A stretch of DNA of 64,000 bases from Sycobia sp. Sy_11 (taxonomy: Eukaryota > Arthropoda > Insecta > Hymenoptera > Epichrysomallidae), in assembly GCA_018907035.1 (NCBI GenBank), contig JACCIC010000014.1:3860001-3924000 (forward strand). The letters run 5' to 3'. The stretch's first letter is position 1. The number at the start of each line of letters is the position of its first letter. The position numbers and the translations under genes were made by a program. The notes under the pieces were generated by a model. That model was not told the origin of the DNA. It ran no database searches and saw only the letters and a program-made list of their open reading frames with translations. Below are positions 14,540 to 27,806 of this stretch, in pieces.

Positions 14540-17500
14540 TTAACAAGGCTTGCAACAGGACACCTCGAAGTTCTCGTGGTCCAGGATCCTATATTGATGG
14601 TTCTTGTACGTGGTGAAGTCCTGCTTGCGCATTTTTCCACAATGATCGTAGATCTTCTTGATCACCGGAGCGAAGCCCGGCACTCCCGCTAATTTCGCTA
14701 TCTCATCGTAGTAGGACCATTGCCGCTCGCACATTTTATTAATGTGCCTTATCTGCAAAACACGCAATGGCAATTAAAACTTCTCCGGATCTTCTATGTA
14801 TATCTATATATATATATTCGAGAAGAGTTCTTTTTTTTCACTTCCGATGCAAATAACGCTGCAGCGAAGAAACCCTTTCGCTTATATATATAGGTATATC
14901 GAAATCGATAAACACGGATGAGGTGTATGCTTTTATTGTATTTTATAAAATTTAGCCATTTGCGGCGTCTAGGCATTATAGAGAAAGAAATTGATAGTTT
15001 AGGTTTTAAAATACAATTTTTTTTAAAGATAGAAACGTTGACAGGTTCAAAATGTGATAATATAATATTGAGAACTGAGTGAGGCTAGAGTTTGCATAAT
15101 TTTAGAATGAGAGAAGTAATTCAAGTTTATAAGCGAAGCACACATATTAAAATTAAATAATGTAACAAACATCAAAAAGTACAAGTAAACTGAGAAGACT
15201 TAAAAAGCAAAAAAAGAAACAATTTTTTTTTAACATAATGCGATCATTATTATATTTCGTTTCATAAGATATTTCCATTCATTGAAATATATTCAATGGA
15301 ATTCAATATAAATATTGAATTGAGCCATATGCTTAAAATATATTTAAGATGAACATTTAGGCCTATACAACGCAAATTTAATGAAAACTACCTGTTCCAA
15401 TAACACGGCTGCATATGTAAATTTGAAACTACTAGTCGATTTATCAGAGAATTTCGAAATTTTTTAAAACGCGAATAATGGCTTGTTTGTAGAGGGAGTA
15501 TAGACGTGACTGCCACAGACAAAGCAATTCCTTTAGCTGAAGTCCTCTTTCATTCACGAAAACCGGCCGGCGATTTAATTTTAGAACTTAAATTTTCGCC
15601 CGCTAAAACAAAAAACTTTACAAAATCATGCAATCATAGATATTTATTTATAGACGGCGAAGAGCTCTTTTAAAGCCAACGGACCAAAGTTAAAAAGGTA
15701 CGATTACGACTGTATTGGCAAAGAACACAATTAGCCACACCTACAAATTTCCAATTCACACGGTAGAATATAGCGGTCATGCTCGTTGCAACAAAAGTGT
15801 AAAATAACGAAATTAAAATTAATTGTTGCGCGTAACACTCTGCGTTTAATTGAATAGAAACGATTGTATCGCAATTTTCAAACCAGCGCACCCATAGCAA
15901 TAGTACTTAACGTACCAGAATCATAATCTAAATGCAATAATACCATATTTCTCCATTCACCATCATTATAACGCGAAGAACAAATAAAATAAAAACAAAT
16001 AAAAAAACCGGATCTTATAGATTTTACACTCAAAAAAAAAGATGTAATTCAGATGTAATTCACGGGACGAAATGGTTTTTGAATTAAATATTAAAAATAA
16101 ATCAATTTGGCGCATAACTAAAACACTAACCAGAAAGTTCATAGTGGTGCCACCATCATTCGCAAACAAATGTAACAAAATAATGTATTTCTCACCCGGC
16201 AAATAATCGAATAGTGTCGTAGAACATTCTAAGAAAGAAACTTTTTCTCCACAAACACCTAATCTACCCCAATTTCATTCGCGAAATCCGCAGTTTAATA
16301 AATGAGTTCTTGAAGAATAATTGCATCGACATCCCGTCTGGATTTGGCGTTTGGATTAACAGTTTTTCTTAGGAAATTAATTTAAATTCAAATTTCAAAA
16401 TTTAGTCTTCAGATGTTCCAAAATCCAAGATGTATGTTTTCAGGCGAATGAAACTGCTAATTAAACAGAGCATGTGCAATGGAACGTAACTATAGGAACG
16501 AGTAATAATCGAAAGGACCATTATGCGGGGACTAACACTAACTGCTGGAACCAGCCCTGGACAAATAGCGAGAAGTTAGTTCCACGCCTAATAATTTTTT
16601 ACACTTTTCTAGTCAAACCACCAACTTTTTAAAAAAATTAAATGAATCACTGAATTAATTAAATTAAATTCAGATACACCATAAGCTTTTTTATTTTGAA
16701 CAAAGTACTTCATGTTAAATGAACAAACTTCACATCTTCAATAACGAAGTTCTAATCTGGAAGTGACACGTGAAATATTCTCAAATTACTGTCGATCTAA
16801 AACTAAAATTTAAAGCTCATAACCTTTAAAATCGAAATAAATCAACTTGAATATATTAATACACTACTACCGATTCTTAAAACGACTATAAAATATTAAA
16901 TTGCCAAATTCAAGTCAAGTCTAAATAAGTCTATATGAAGACATTGGACTAATTTTTCATTCATGAAATTTTTGCTTCCAGGATTTTCGAAATTTTTGAA
17001 TTTTATATTGAAATGATAATTTAGGAATATTCGAGTGTAAATTATTGGAAAATAATGTTGATTAATTTTAATTATACTAATTACCATTACCATTTTTACT
17101 GTTTTTCATAGAATAAACAATCACTATGCAATAGTTACGAAGACGACTTTATTTTGGTATAAAATAAAAAATTTATATTTCTGGTAGAGATAATATCCTA
17201 AGTGGCTTATTCAAATTAAGATTCCGAAGAATTTTATCTTAAACTTACGGCGATCCCCTTATCTAGCAGGCTTTTCTTCTCCTTGTCGTATTCTTCGCGC
17301 ATCTGTTTAGGCGACGGAAGTCTCACCCGACCCTCGATCAGCCCCAAAATGTATTGGGCTTGTATGTGAAACATGGGAAAGGGAATTACGATTGCGGGTA
17401 GACCCATGAAGAACAGATTCGGCCAGTCCATGTGAATCAGGTGTTTGTAAACTGGCTCCACGTGATTGTCCTCCGTCCTGATTTCGACTTTGGAGGATAC

Positions 17501-20163
17501 GAAGGGATACGTGAAGTGATAGCCTATAATGTTCAGCATAGAATCGAGGCGACATTTTTAATACTTCAGACTTATAATATTCGAGGCAAATATTGGGAAA
17601 TTAGCTTTGATTATAGCAAATTATACATTACCAGTGCAATAAATAAGTGCATCGATTTGAGCAGTGGATCCATCGCGAAATACGAATGTGCTCTCATTCA
17701 CATGATCGATGCCTGGTCTCTGCTCTACATTCTTCGACATCTTAGCATCTAACGTCTCTGACAAATTATGACTTAAATAGACCTGAAATTTAATTTCACG
17801 AATTAGATAAAATAATTTATAAATATATACTGTACTTTTTATATAATGAATATAAAAAATTTAAAGGTTATAAGTACTGTGCACTTGTAATCCTAAAATT
17901 TGCAATGAATGTTTAGTTTTTTTCTTAGACTACAATACTTTTCATTAAAAAACGTTGGTTTTTTATATTCTCCGTTATGCTTTTAACTTTACCTAAATAA
18001 AGCGTGATCAATGATTTTAAAAGCTTAAAACTGTCAAAAGAAATACGTATACAAAAATTATACTATATGTTCTAATCACGAATATTAAACCATGAACCTT
18101 GATAACAATTATTAAAAAGTAAGTGATTTTTATTATAAATGTTTTCATTCGAACTTCTATGTACTATTTATGACACGTTCCAATCCAAACTTTTTTTGCA
18201 TGAATTAAAATTTGCCATTGGTGGCATAATAAAATAATGCCCATGCGACGAAATTTTTAATAATTTAAAATCATACAAAAATCTGAGAAAAAAGCTAGCA
18301 AATTATTTTAACGGAGCAAAAATAACAATAATTTGATTTTTGAATTAACAAAACGATATTCCATAACCTTTTTCATACAGCTTCGACAGCAAGGAAAGCG
18401 TGATTGGAAAATTTTTAAAAATCAACCACACAATATCATCGTACACGTACAAAAAGCAGATATGCTAAGACTCACTTTTCTCGCGTACTTGCAGACCTCG
18501 AGGCAGATGTCGATACCGGACCAGGATGCCCCGAGTACGCAAACGTTCTTGCCCGCGTAAACCTCCGGCATCCTGTACTGGTGGCTGTGTATGGCGATCC
18601 CCTTGAAGCTGTCCATGCCCGAGATCTGGGGCACGTAGCCGACGGTGTAGTGGCCGTTGCACAGCACCACGGCGTCGTACGTCTTCACGGTCTGGACGTT
18701 CGTCGCCAGGTCGCGATAGCTCACCGTCCATACCACCTGGTCGTTCGCCAGCTTTTCCGGCTCCACGTGCTCCACGAGAGTGTTCAACTGGAATTTCAGG
18801 AAAGCGCGTTGGGATCGTCGAATAAAAGAGAGCGAAAAATTATCTTTGTTATAATATATATATGGGTCCATATTTCAATAAACAGGTTTGGAATTAAAAT
18901 ATTCTTAAGTAACTCTATAATTGATTATATCGAATTACGTCTTTGAAAAGGATATATAGTTTTTTGTAATTGCATTTGTAATACGCGTAATAAATTTAGG
19001 GAACATATTTATTTCATATATACTTATTTAATTAATATATTTATGATTATCCCTAATAAATGATACATCCAGCTGCTGATGGTGCTGGATGCGTTCTCAT
19101 AAATGTACATGTTAATAAGTAATTAGTATTATTAATTGAATAAGTAAAATATTTGTAATCGCAATTCAATTATCAAGGAAAGTATATAATACTATTTTCT
19201 TTTGTTAAATAATGCAAGAATAATTCCAATATAATTTTTATAGTTAAACTTTAAAACAGATCATTTAAGATTCTTCATTCTACAATTCGTCCAAATTTTA
19301 ATGAAATCAACTTAAATATTTCAGTTTTATGGTCTTCACAATTCATTAGAATCATTGTTAATTTATCTAATATTATGCTTTGCTATATGCATAAAATAAC
19401 TAAATAAAGTATACCAAACTAATTATGGCTATATATGAATGCTTTTTTTATAATATAAATAATTATATAATAATTGTATCGAAAGCAAAATACAAGATAT
19501 ATTTTCGAAATTATAATTAAATTTAAATTATAATGACTATTAAATTATATATAGGAGACCTTTAACATTAATTAAAGCTTTAACCAAGTTGAAATAAAAA
19601 TACATTACTGTCAGTCATTAGTAAAATTATAAAAAATACAAATAAATTGTAAACACAACAATTGTTTTTTTAGCAAAATGAAGTGAAAAATCTACAATTT
19701 TGTTACATCTACGTTTGTGCATCTATGAATTGTATCAATCTATATAAAGTTGCTCTTCTGATAATTGTAAATTTACTTATGTAAATTATAAACAAAGAAA
19801 TAAATGAATAAAAAAGAAATAAATGTTGTTTAAATAGTCAAAATTGACCAATTTAGAAATATAATCCCATGGATAGTAATTTATTAATAGATAAATTAAC
19901 CAGATATATCTATATATACATATATATTATTATTATTGTTTTTTTTAATGATAATAATAAAATAATCAATAAAATTGATGATAAAAGCTTATGAGTTTAG
20001 AATTTTTTGAATTTTTAGAATTCTTTTGGCGAATCATTATTTTCATATAAGAATAATGAAATGTTATCAAATTTTTATGTATAGTTTTATGTCAATCTGA
20101 ACATATGTAAGTCGCATGGTACTACGAGTCTCGCGATAGTGATACATTACTGCAGTAAAAAGA

Positions 20164-20201
<38 letters not shown>

Positions 20202-20542
20202 AGGTATGTTAATGTATAGTAATTATATTTAGCATGCTTTCGATGTTAATATATATGGGACAAGCTTGGCTACAATTTTCAAACCAGTTTGCCGATAGTT
20301 CTTTAAGCACTTAAAATCGCCTCTGTAACAACCGAGCGAAGAAAAAAAAGAATAATCTCGCCAATTTGACTTATGTATAAAAACTCGCTTCGATGAAATG
20401 AAAAGGAAATAAATAAGAGCTTTGGTCTTTATAGGTTGCGCACTACCTCGTAAATTACTATGCAGTCGCACTGCTCTCAAAAGTGTCGAACGCTCAAATG
20501 AAAGAAAAAGAAAAAAGAAAAACAAAAAAACAACAACAACAA

Positions 20543-20584
<42 letters not shown>

Positions 20585-21708
20585 CATAACAACAACAATA
20601 ATAATATCGAACTGGTTTGCGCGCGTGAGGCGAAGTTGAAATTTGAAATGTTATTATATGCGTCGGTATATAGGAAGAATTGGAAAGAGCCCGGGCGCCC
20701 TCGCTCACCTTGATGTGTGGATAGAGATTGAAGTGTTGGGCGTAATCGAGGAGATATCGGCGAATCACGCTGTGGTGGACGAATGACGGACCTTCGGCAT
20801 CCTCGAAGGGAAAATCCGGAATTTGCATTATTTCCTTCGGCAGATTCGTTCTGGAAATGGATTAAAAACAAATACGATAATAATAATAATAATAATAACA
20901 ATAAAATTTTTATTTATACGCATGCAAGTGTCGGCGAGGTTCGAATTTCGCCAATTTCCAGCCTCGCGATGCTCGACGCGTAATGCGCGCGGACTGGAAA
21001 ATGAGAGCGTATCGAGCGTTAAAGCGTAGCGCGGACTAGACAGCTCGTTGTCGCGAGCAGAGCCGCAAGTTGTACACGAAAAGCGCGGTAAATTTTCACT
21101 CGCGCGTCGACGAATCGCGCGTGAAAAGCACAATTAGCCTTGGGATCTCAACGGTAGCCCGTATGTCTAAACGTTTTTTCATGTTTTTTTTTTTTTTTTT
21201 TTTTTCAATCAAATTGCAAGTTTTGTGCGTTAAATATGTTGGTTTCAGACGCAAAATCACTGACCGCCCGCTAATAATTTGCGCTTACAAACGCGACATG
21301 TACAAATATATCAGCAATGCGTTGCTTTTCGTTACTTATTCAAAACTATGTGCATGAAACGGTAATGACTCAAGAAACATTTTCTATAAATATTTTATTC
21401 TAACGAGAAACGTAAAATATAAAAATACATTCGCGTTTAATTCAAGAAGTTGTCGTTTAGGATTTTGGAATATTGAACGATAACTGCATAACTTTTTTAA
21501 AAATCAAGTTATAATAAATATAGCATAAATATTACAATTATAAACATAAATAATCTGCTAATTTTTCGAAGACTACGTTAACCCATGCAAACTCTATACT
21601 CCTATAACAAAGAGGCGGTTCATATAAATCGGTAGACTGCCATGAATTTAACCCAATATACGGATACAATAATCCTTAAATGAAACGAAAAAAAATTTGA
21701 TATATGTT

Positions 21709-21758
<50 letters not shown>

Positions 21759-22490
21759 ATTAATTAAAAATTGTACCATTATTGACTGTTATAAATTAAA
21801 TTGTCAAATATTTTTACCGTCTTTATGTAGTCTTTATATAACAATTTCTAATTACACTAATATAATGAAAGTCAAACTGTGCTTGCTTACAATCACCCCC
21901 GTAGAATCTGAAATATAAATTAAAACTGGAATAATAAATTAAAAATAAAATTAAAGAATAATAAAAATAAAATAATCTATGTTATGCTAGTAAAGAACGA
22001 ACTGACTGATATCGCCACCTAAATTGACCTTCGATATTGTCCGACGGTTTCACCTGCAGTTGAAACTCCTTTATTATTATTTATTTTATTTTACTTCGAA
22101 TTGATTTTTCTGATAGTGTAATAATATCTGCCACGAGTTCTGCCTCGAATTCCGAATTCTAACAAAGAACAGTCCGGACCGTCGCTAGATTCATACAATT
22201 AAAGAAGCGATCGTCTAAATACCGCGGGACCGACGACGAAAGAACACCGTTCCGTAAACGCGTGCGTTATATTACAATCACCTGAGATTCCTGTACATGC
22301 TGCTGTGCACGGGCAGGCCGTTGCGATCGGTCTCCGTCTCCTCGGTGTAGATCCAGGTGCCCCCGATCTGGCCCGTCTGCTCGAACACGCTCGCGGTGTA
22401 GGTCTCGGGCCGCGAGACCACGTGCCTGGCCACGATCAGGCCGGCTACGCCGCCGCCGATTATCGCGACGCGCGTCTTGCTGCTCGGCAT
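14540..22490 (-). CDS. flavin-containing monooxygenase (FMO copy A), complete, 6 exons
   Basis: FAD/NADPH enzyme that oxygenates soft nucleophiles (N, S); insect relatives include senecionine N-oxygenase. Exons: 22490-22282, 20850-20709, 18787-18476, 17782-17632, 17523-17249, 14752-14540 (209, 142, 312, 151, 275 and 213 bp), all in phase, for 433 aa, a usual insect FMO length. Motifs: FAD-binding VAIIGGGVAGL at 8-18; TNLPKEIM just after the exon 1/2 join; FMO signature FKGIAIHSHQY (FxGxxxHxxxY) at 178-188; NADPH-binding GASWSG at 203-208. Start at ATG 22490 (MPSSKTRV): no in-frame ATG lies further upstream, only a GTG-led lysine/glutamate-rich frame that is probably 5' UTR. Two CCAAT boxes lie about 235 bp upstream. 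Introns reach 2.5 kb (14753-17248, 18788-20708, 20851-22281) and hold microsatellites and one transposon end. Substrate unknown. Confidence 0.93.
14753..17248. other. large intron 5 of FMO copy A
   Basis: 2,496 bp of AT-rich intron DNA, GT donor at the 17248 side and AG acceptor at the 14753 side. Short frames on both strands were checked and none resembles a known protein. No transposon ends recognised. Confidence 0.6.
20169..20197. repeat. (GA)n microsatellite
   Basis: GA dinucleotide run inside an FMO copy A intron. Confidence 0.9.
20535..20606. repeat. (AAC/AAT)n trinucleotide array
   Basis: CAA units followed by a long AAT run and more AAC units; intronic, so the poly-Asn or poly-Tyr readings are not protein. 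Confidence 0.9.
20879..20904. repeat. (AAT)n trinucleotide repeat
   Basis: Short AAT array 30 bp upstream of exon 2 of FMO copy A, inside the intron. Confidence 0.85.
21716..21754. repeat. (TA)n microsatellite
   Basis: Uninterrupted AT run in intron 1 of FMO copy A. Confidence 0.9.
21796..21930 (+). mobile_element. left end of the non-autonomous inverted-repeat element
   Basis: CAAATATTTTTACCG, TAGTCTTTATATAACAAT, a degenerate AAAGTCAAACTGTG and CAATCACCCCCGTAGAATCTG follow in the same order as in the left end of the 35541-36120 copy. No matching right end was found before exon 1 of FMO copy A, so the copy is probably truncated or its interior (about 21930-22160) has diverged. Confidence 0.5.
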
Positions 22491-22760
22491 CTCGGCTACG
22501 AAATTTGCGTACGCGGCTCCTGTTGCGTTTGGCCTTTTTTCTTCTTCTTTTTTTCTTTCTTCTTCTTCTTCTCTCCTCTTTGGCAATGCTACACGGACCA
22601 CAGCGGAGCGATCCGAACAAGGCGGCTAATCCGGCACCGATCGCCGCTCGTCTGGAGCGCGCGCAAAGGCGCAAGCGCAGTCGCACGCGCGCACGGCCAA
22701 GCCTCGACTGGCCGCCGGTTCGGATTGGCTGGATTGGAGAGCGGCCCGTAGAATTATTTT
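22491..22760 (-). promoter_or_regulatory. GC-rich 5' flank of FMO copy A with paired CCAAT boxes
   Basis: Read on the minus strand, two CCAAT boxes 4 bp apart (plus positions 22733-22737 and 22724-22728) lie about 235 bp upstream of the ATG in a CpG-rich stretch that contrasts with the AT-rich surroundings. No TATA box was seen. A polypyrimidine/polypurine tract at about 22537-22578 lies between them and the ATG, probably in the 5' UTR. The promoter role is inferred. Confidence 0.35.
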
Positions 22761-24058
22761 CCTGCGATCACGTTCGGGGATGATGCGTTAATCAATGCAC
22801 AATATGTTATAAATGGAGCGATTCGCTCGCTAATCGAATTTTCCGACCGTGAGTATATGTACGTGAATACGCGTCTGTCCCATCGGTGAGTTTGCGAAAG
22901 TTCGTTTTTGTCATTCACGATTACCTTCGACGAGCCAAAAACTTTTTCCAACGGAATTTAAATTGAAATGAAAAATTCATTCGATATTCTGTTTTTTTTT
23001 TTTTTATTATTATTTGTCTTTTTCACGCATTCCCGTAATGTGCAAGTGGAAAAAAAACATAACGCGTTGTTAGCATTCGCCATGTTTTGCCGAAATTCTG
23101 CCAAACATCGCGACGTGCGTCAAATTCTGGCAACACATGTGTATATATATATATAGTTATGATTTCAAATCTTTTACAAACTCGGATGAACTTTTTCAGA
23201 TTCCGCGTACATGCCAAACTTTGCCAATCTGGGCGTCGTCAACCAAGTTCTCCGATTTGGCAAATTTTGTAATTTGCTCGGCAAAGTTTGGCGATGTATC
23301 CGATAAAAATCCGTCTCCTATGGTCTTACGGGCAAAAATCAAAAAATCCCAGCCCCGTACACGTATGTAATATAGACCTTGGAAAAGGCAGAAAATAAAC
23401 ATGAAATATCAATCATACTTTCTTTCGTAGGGCCCAATGCCAGGGCGTAGCTCGTCTATGGCCTCGATTAGTCAGCAGCGGTGCGCGACTCGCCGGCGAC
23501 GCTGGGGGGAAAATCTCAAAATTTTCCTCCTAAATGTTCACTGCGACGGACTGGATCGCGCGTTGCCGCGTCGAAGGCCTACGCGCGCGGGCCACCCTTT
23601 TGACTTATTTTTTTCGTTTTGTTCTTTTGTTTCGTTTTTTTTTTTTTTTTCGTCGTCGTCGTCGACAGATCGGACGCTCTGTGTCGGCACGACCACCGTT
23701 TTCCCGATCCACCAGACTGCAGCCGGTCGAGTTCGCGATGCGCCGCGCTCTGTTAACGCCTCGGCTGCTGCGGTCGCATTAAAATCGACGGCGATTTTCG
23801 AGCTCGTGCGGTCGGTCGGCGCGTGCTCGCGCGCGGGGAACTCGGCGCTTTTCCCCACCCCGTCGCGCGGGGACACGAGGCGGAGGAGAAAGAAAGAGCG
23901 GCCGAAGGAGAGAGAGAGAGAGAGAGAGAGGGGGGGAGATAGAGATGGGAGAGCAATTTAGTAAGGGCTGTGTAATCGAAGTGGTGAAAGAGAGATGGAG
24001 AGGGAGAGAGAGAGAAATGGAAAGATAAAGTGGCAAAAGTGGGAGAGAGGAGGAGTGA

Positions 24059-24062
<4 letters not shown>

Positions 24063-24113
<51 letters not shown>
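24063..24113. repeat. (GA)n microsatellite
   Basis: About 25 GA units, in a wider purine-rich stretch from 23880. Confidence 0.95.
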
Positions 24114-24119
<6 letters not shown>

Positions 24120-24453
24120 AGCACCACGAGGAGTGAAGTTCTGATGATGAAATCGCAGAAAGCCGTGAAATCAGGGGACTCGCCGGTTCGACTGCTGAAA
24201 TTTTAGTTAATATGTCGTTATATTATGGTTGTAAATACACGCGAAAGGTTCTCAATTAATTTTCGAAATTTTATCCTTCATTACATTTGTGAACGGTATT
24301 TGTTCCCTTATCACCCGATAGATTACTATGGTATATTATCTCTATCGTTTATATGCTACGGTATAAGATTTTTTGAACACCTACAAGTACAATAATATAA
24401 GAACTAATGGTCAAATGAAATGCGCAATCGAAGAAAAAAAAGGAACAAACGCA

Positions 24454-24455
<2 letters not shown>

Positions 24456-24500
<45 letters not shown>
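24456..24500. repeat. (CT)n microsatellite
   Basis: About 22 CT units, about 350 bp from the (GA)n array and so a potential inverted partner of it. Confidence 0.95.
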
Positions 24501-24503
<3 letters not shown>

Positions 24504-26291
24504 GAATACACAGGCGTTAAGGACGCAGACGCGCGTCGCATTCAAATTCAACGTGTGCGCGTAGGCCGCGGGCTCTGATTTATGCAAAGAACTGGAAAGA
24601 TGGGTATATACATAATGCAGAGGCGGGCGGTGCAACGGATTACGTATATTTATACAGAACGTCTAGACCGCGGTCAATTCAGCGCTTTAAAATTATCTTA
24701 ATTCGATATGCAGTTAGAGCCGATGTTACATTAGTTATTATCCGCGTTCATTATGGCGATCCGGCCTCAACGTTTATAATTGCGAAATATCTGCGTAATT
24801 GTATTTACGACACGACATTAGCGCTGGATAACGAGAGGGCAATATGTATACGCATTATTAATTTCAAGTGCCTAAAAAGAAAAAAAAATGAATAAAAAAA
24901 AATAAAAAAACATAAAAAAATGGAACCGTGAAACTGTATAATTTGTAATTTATATAATATGCACATCTTTGATTTCAATTCTAAATACGTTGCTGTTTAC
25001 TTTTTCGATTTCATCGCAATATCGAGAGAATATTTTAAGAAAGCTACAATTAAGAAAAATAACTCAGAAGCGCATATATATATATACAGTAATCGTGCGG
25101 CATAGATCAGTGACCTTTTCTATGTTCCATGCGGATCATTTTCCCCCGACCAAGGCGGCAGCATAAATAGCGCCTCAACGCGCAACTTGTAAGCAGGTTT
25201 CGCGAGCGCGCTGATGTAATTATCCGTTGCATTTTCGCAGCGTTATATATTGATATATATATATACACTTATATGACTCGAAAGAAAGTCGGACATTCGG
25301 GATCGCGAACGCTATACGTCTCAGCTTCGATGCCATCGAAGCTTACAGCTTGCAATTTCGTTCAATTCATTGCGTATGCTCTATAAGGATAAACGGATTA
25401 TTATATCCGAAGTTAAAATCAATTAATTCGTTAGAAGTCCAAGTACCAACCTTGTAAATATATATAAATTGCATACGATCTTTTGTATTCCTGATCGGTT
25501 TTATATATTTATATAGTTTTATATACCAACCGAGATAATTTCATGCGAGATTAGCCATTCAGTATTTACTGCACTCCACCTATTAGTGTAAATTTGACGT
25601 AAAATTTATGAATAAACTTTGACCTGTGATTCATAAATAATTGGCGAATTTTATTGAAGGCAACACGAGCAAATTTCGATTTTCCTTTTGAATTCAGAAT
25701 TCATCCTTTCTTCCATTCCAGAATATATTTTGAACCATACATTAAATCCATAAGATAGGAAATCCATAATATAGGAATTCAAAAAGAATACGCAAACCTC
25801 ACAATTCTTTCGAATAATTTTGAAAGACTTTTTCCATCTATCCCAATACAATCTCCGTAATAACATTTGACTATGACGATCACAGCCACATAAGCAACCG
25901 AATGGGCTCTGCGGTTAATAAATACAATCGGCAACAATTGTCATTCGGTTAAAAATTTTTTTTCTTCATCTGGGATATCGCACGATTATTGGTTGACTTA
26001 TCTCTATTGTCTGATCATTCGACGGGCATATGAATGCAGCAGGTTCGAAGACTGGTTGAAGTTTAAAAAAGATTTCCTCGCGAACAGTATTGCGTAGAAG
26101 TTTGATATTACAGGGAGGGGGGGAGGAAGGTTATTTACGACGTACCTATATTATATACACAACGTAAGTTTAATGGTGTCTGATTTGTATTTTAAAAACC
26201 TCGTCTTTGCGAGAACTAAGTTGGAGTTCGCATTGATTTTTATCAAAATTCCTGGCTGCACGTACCATAAAACTAATACAACAATTGCATA

Positions 26292-26295
<4 letters not shown>

Positions 26296-26337
<42 letters not shown>
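26296..26337. repeat. (TA)n microsatellite
   Basis: AT run of about 42 bases. Confidence 0.9.
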
Positions 26338-26339
<2 letters not shown>

Positions 26340-27745
26340 TTTCGATTTGTATACTTATAATATTTGAATGTTAATGGCTTATAGCACTTTATTGAATGAA
26401 AACATTATTGAACTGAAGTAGATTATTGCCGAGCCCTCGCATCGAGCCAATTATCGTTATTGAGTCTTGCGATAGTTTCGTTTGGAATCATGTAACTATA
26501 ATGCTTTGTAATTTGATACTTAGTTCAATGTGTTACCCAAATTGAAAATTTTTTCATAAGACACGATGATTATAATTAAATCATTACGTTAAGAGCATCC
26601 TGTAATGACGTTTCCCACTGTACAGAATAATTAAACGTCTCACGCATGGAATTATGAAAATCGTATAGGTGAGAATTCAGAAAATCTTAATTCTCAATAA
26701 CGAGTTGAATGAGAAATAGGTTGTAGCAGAATCCATTCGTCTCTTGTACAAGGCCGGTCAGTTTCAAAGACCCATACACGCAGTCGAACTTACGTATATA
26801 TTGTGTTGTTATTCAAGCAATAAGACACAGAGTTGATTTTTTTGGCTCTCCAAATGAATCGTCGCACTTCTACTTTCACCCCTCCCTCGTGCGAAGGACA
26901 TTTATGAACGTAAAAAAATTCCGTTCCAATTTCGATTTTCGAGAATGAAAAAAGTGGCGAGGCATTTTGAGAAATGATATTTATATATTATCTACTCTTC
27001 ACAAAACTATGAAAATCAATTGTATGTACAAAATCAAATTCTAAGACACTGTCGTAGAAAAACATTAAGATTTATTAATTTTTATATACATATCCAACAT
27101 GCTTTGACTTATTATGTATATTGATTACTTTTCAAGATAATTATATGTATCTAAATTAAATTAGTCTCCACTCATGAATTGCAATTAAAAAGTTTTAATA
27201 TACATTGAAAAATTTCTAGCATATACATTTATTACATATAAAGACATGTCAAGTTACAATTTTGGACGTTCTTGCTTACATTTGACTTTTATACATGCAA
27301 GGTATTCGCAATATCCTAACCCCCCTCTCCCCCATAATTAACAAAAAATTCAGTACTTTGGGAAAAAATCTAAAATATAAAAATTGATCGATTTTGAAGG
27401 TTGACGTTCAATAATAGTATTGGACGTATCATTGACAAATCGTTAGAAGATCATCTAACGTTTTGTTTAAACAAGGATTCTAAGAGAGCGCAAAATCGTA
27501 TATCTAAACCATGATACGACTATAGATATTATTCATATTATTATTATTTTATATAAGAATTAAATAACTATATACAGCCAGACATCGCTACTTAATTATT
27601 ACCGATTCGGGCGCAATTTATCGATACCATAAAATTATTTGATTTTGTGAAACAAATTTCTATATAGTGACGTTAAAATTTACCTTCACTTTCAAGATCA
27701 TTAAAAGATCATCTTCGATTTCTTCAAAAGCTACTCGCCATAAAT

Positions 27746-27748
<3 letters not shown>

Positions 27749-27804
<56 letters not shown>
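27749..27804. repeat. (TA)n microsatellite
   Basis: AT run of about 56 bases. Confidence 0.95.

Positions 27805-27806
<2 letters not shown>

Larger units (their letters stand above)
18788..20708. other. intron 2 of FMO copy A
   Basis: 1,921 bp of intron DNA with GT and AG ends. It contains a (GA)n run (20169-20197) and the (AAC/AAT)n trinucleotide array; otherwise plain AT-rich sequence with no recognised exon. Confidence 0.6.

Noticed and set aside
18465..18946. Overlapping frames on both strands around exon 3 of FMO copy A
   Set aside because: Only the minus frame LNTLVEHVEPEKL through KYARK carries FMO motifs; the others are shadows. The same holds for 44025-44367 and 63487-63849.
20483..20828. 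Poly-Asn or poly-Tyr protein
   Set aside because: It comes from an intronic trinucleotide array next to exon 2 of FMO copy A.
22491..22601. N-terminal extension of FMO copy A through a lysine/glutamate-rich stretch
   Set aside because: The extension opens with GTG, contains no ATG and is low-complexity; ATG 22490 opens the conserved start.
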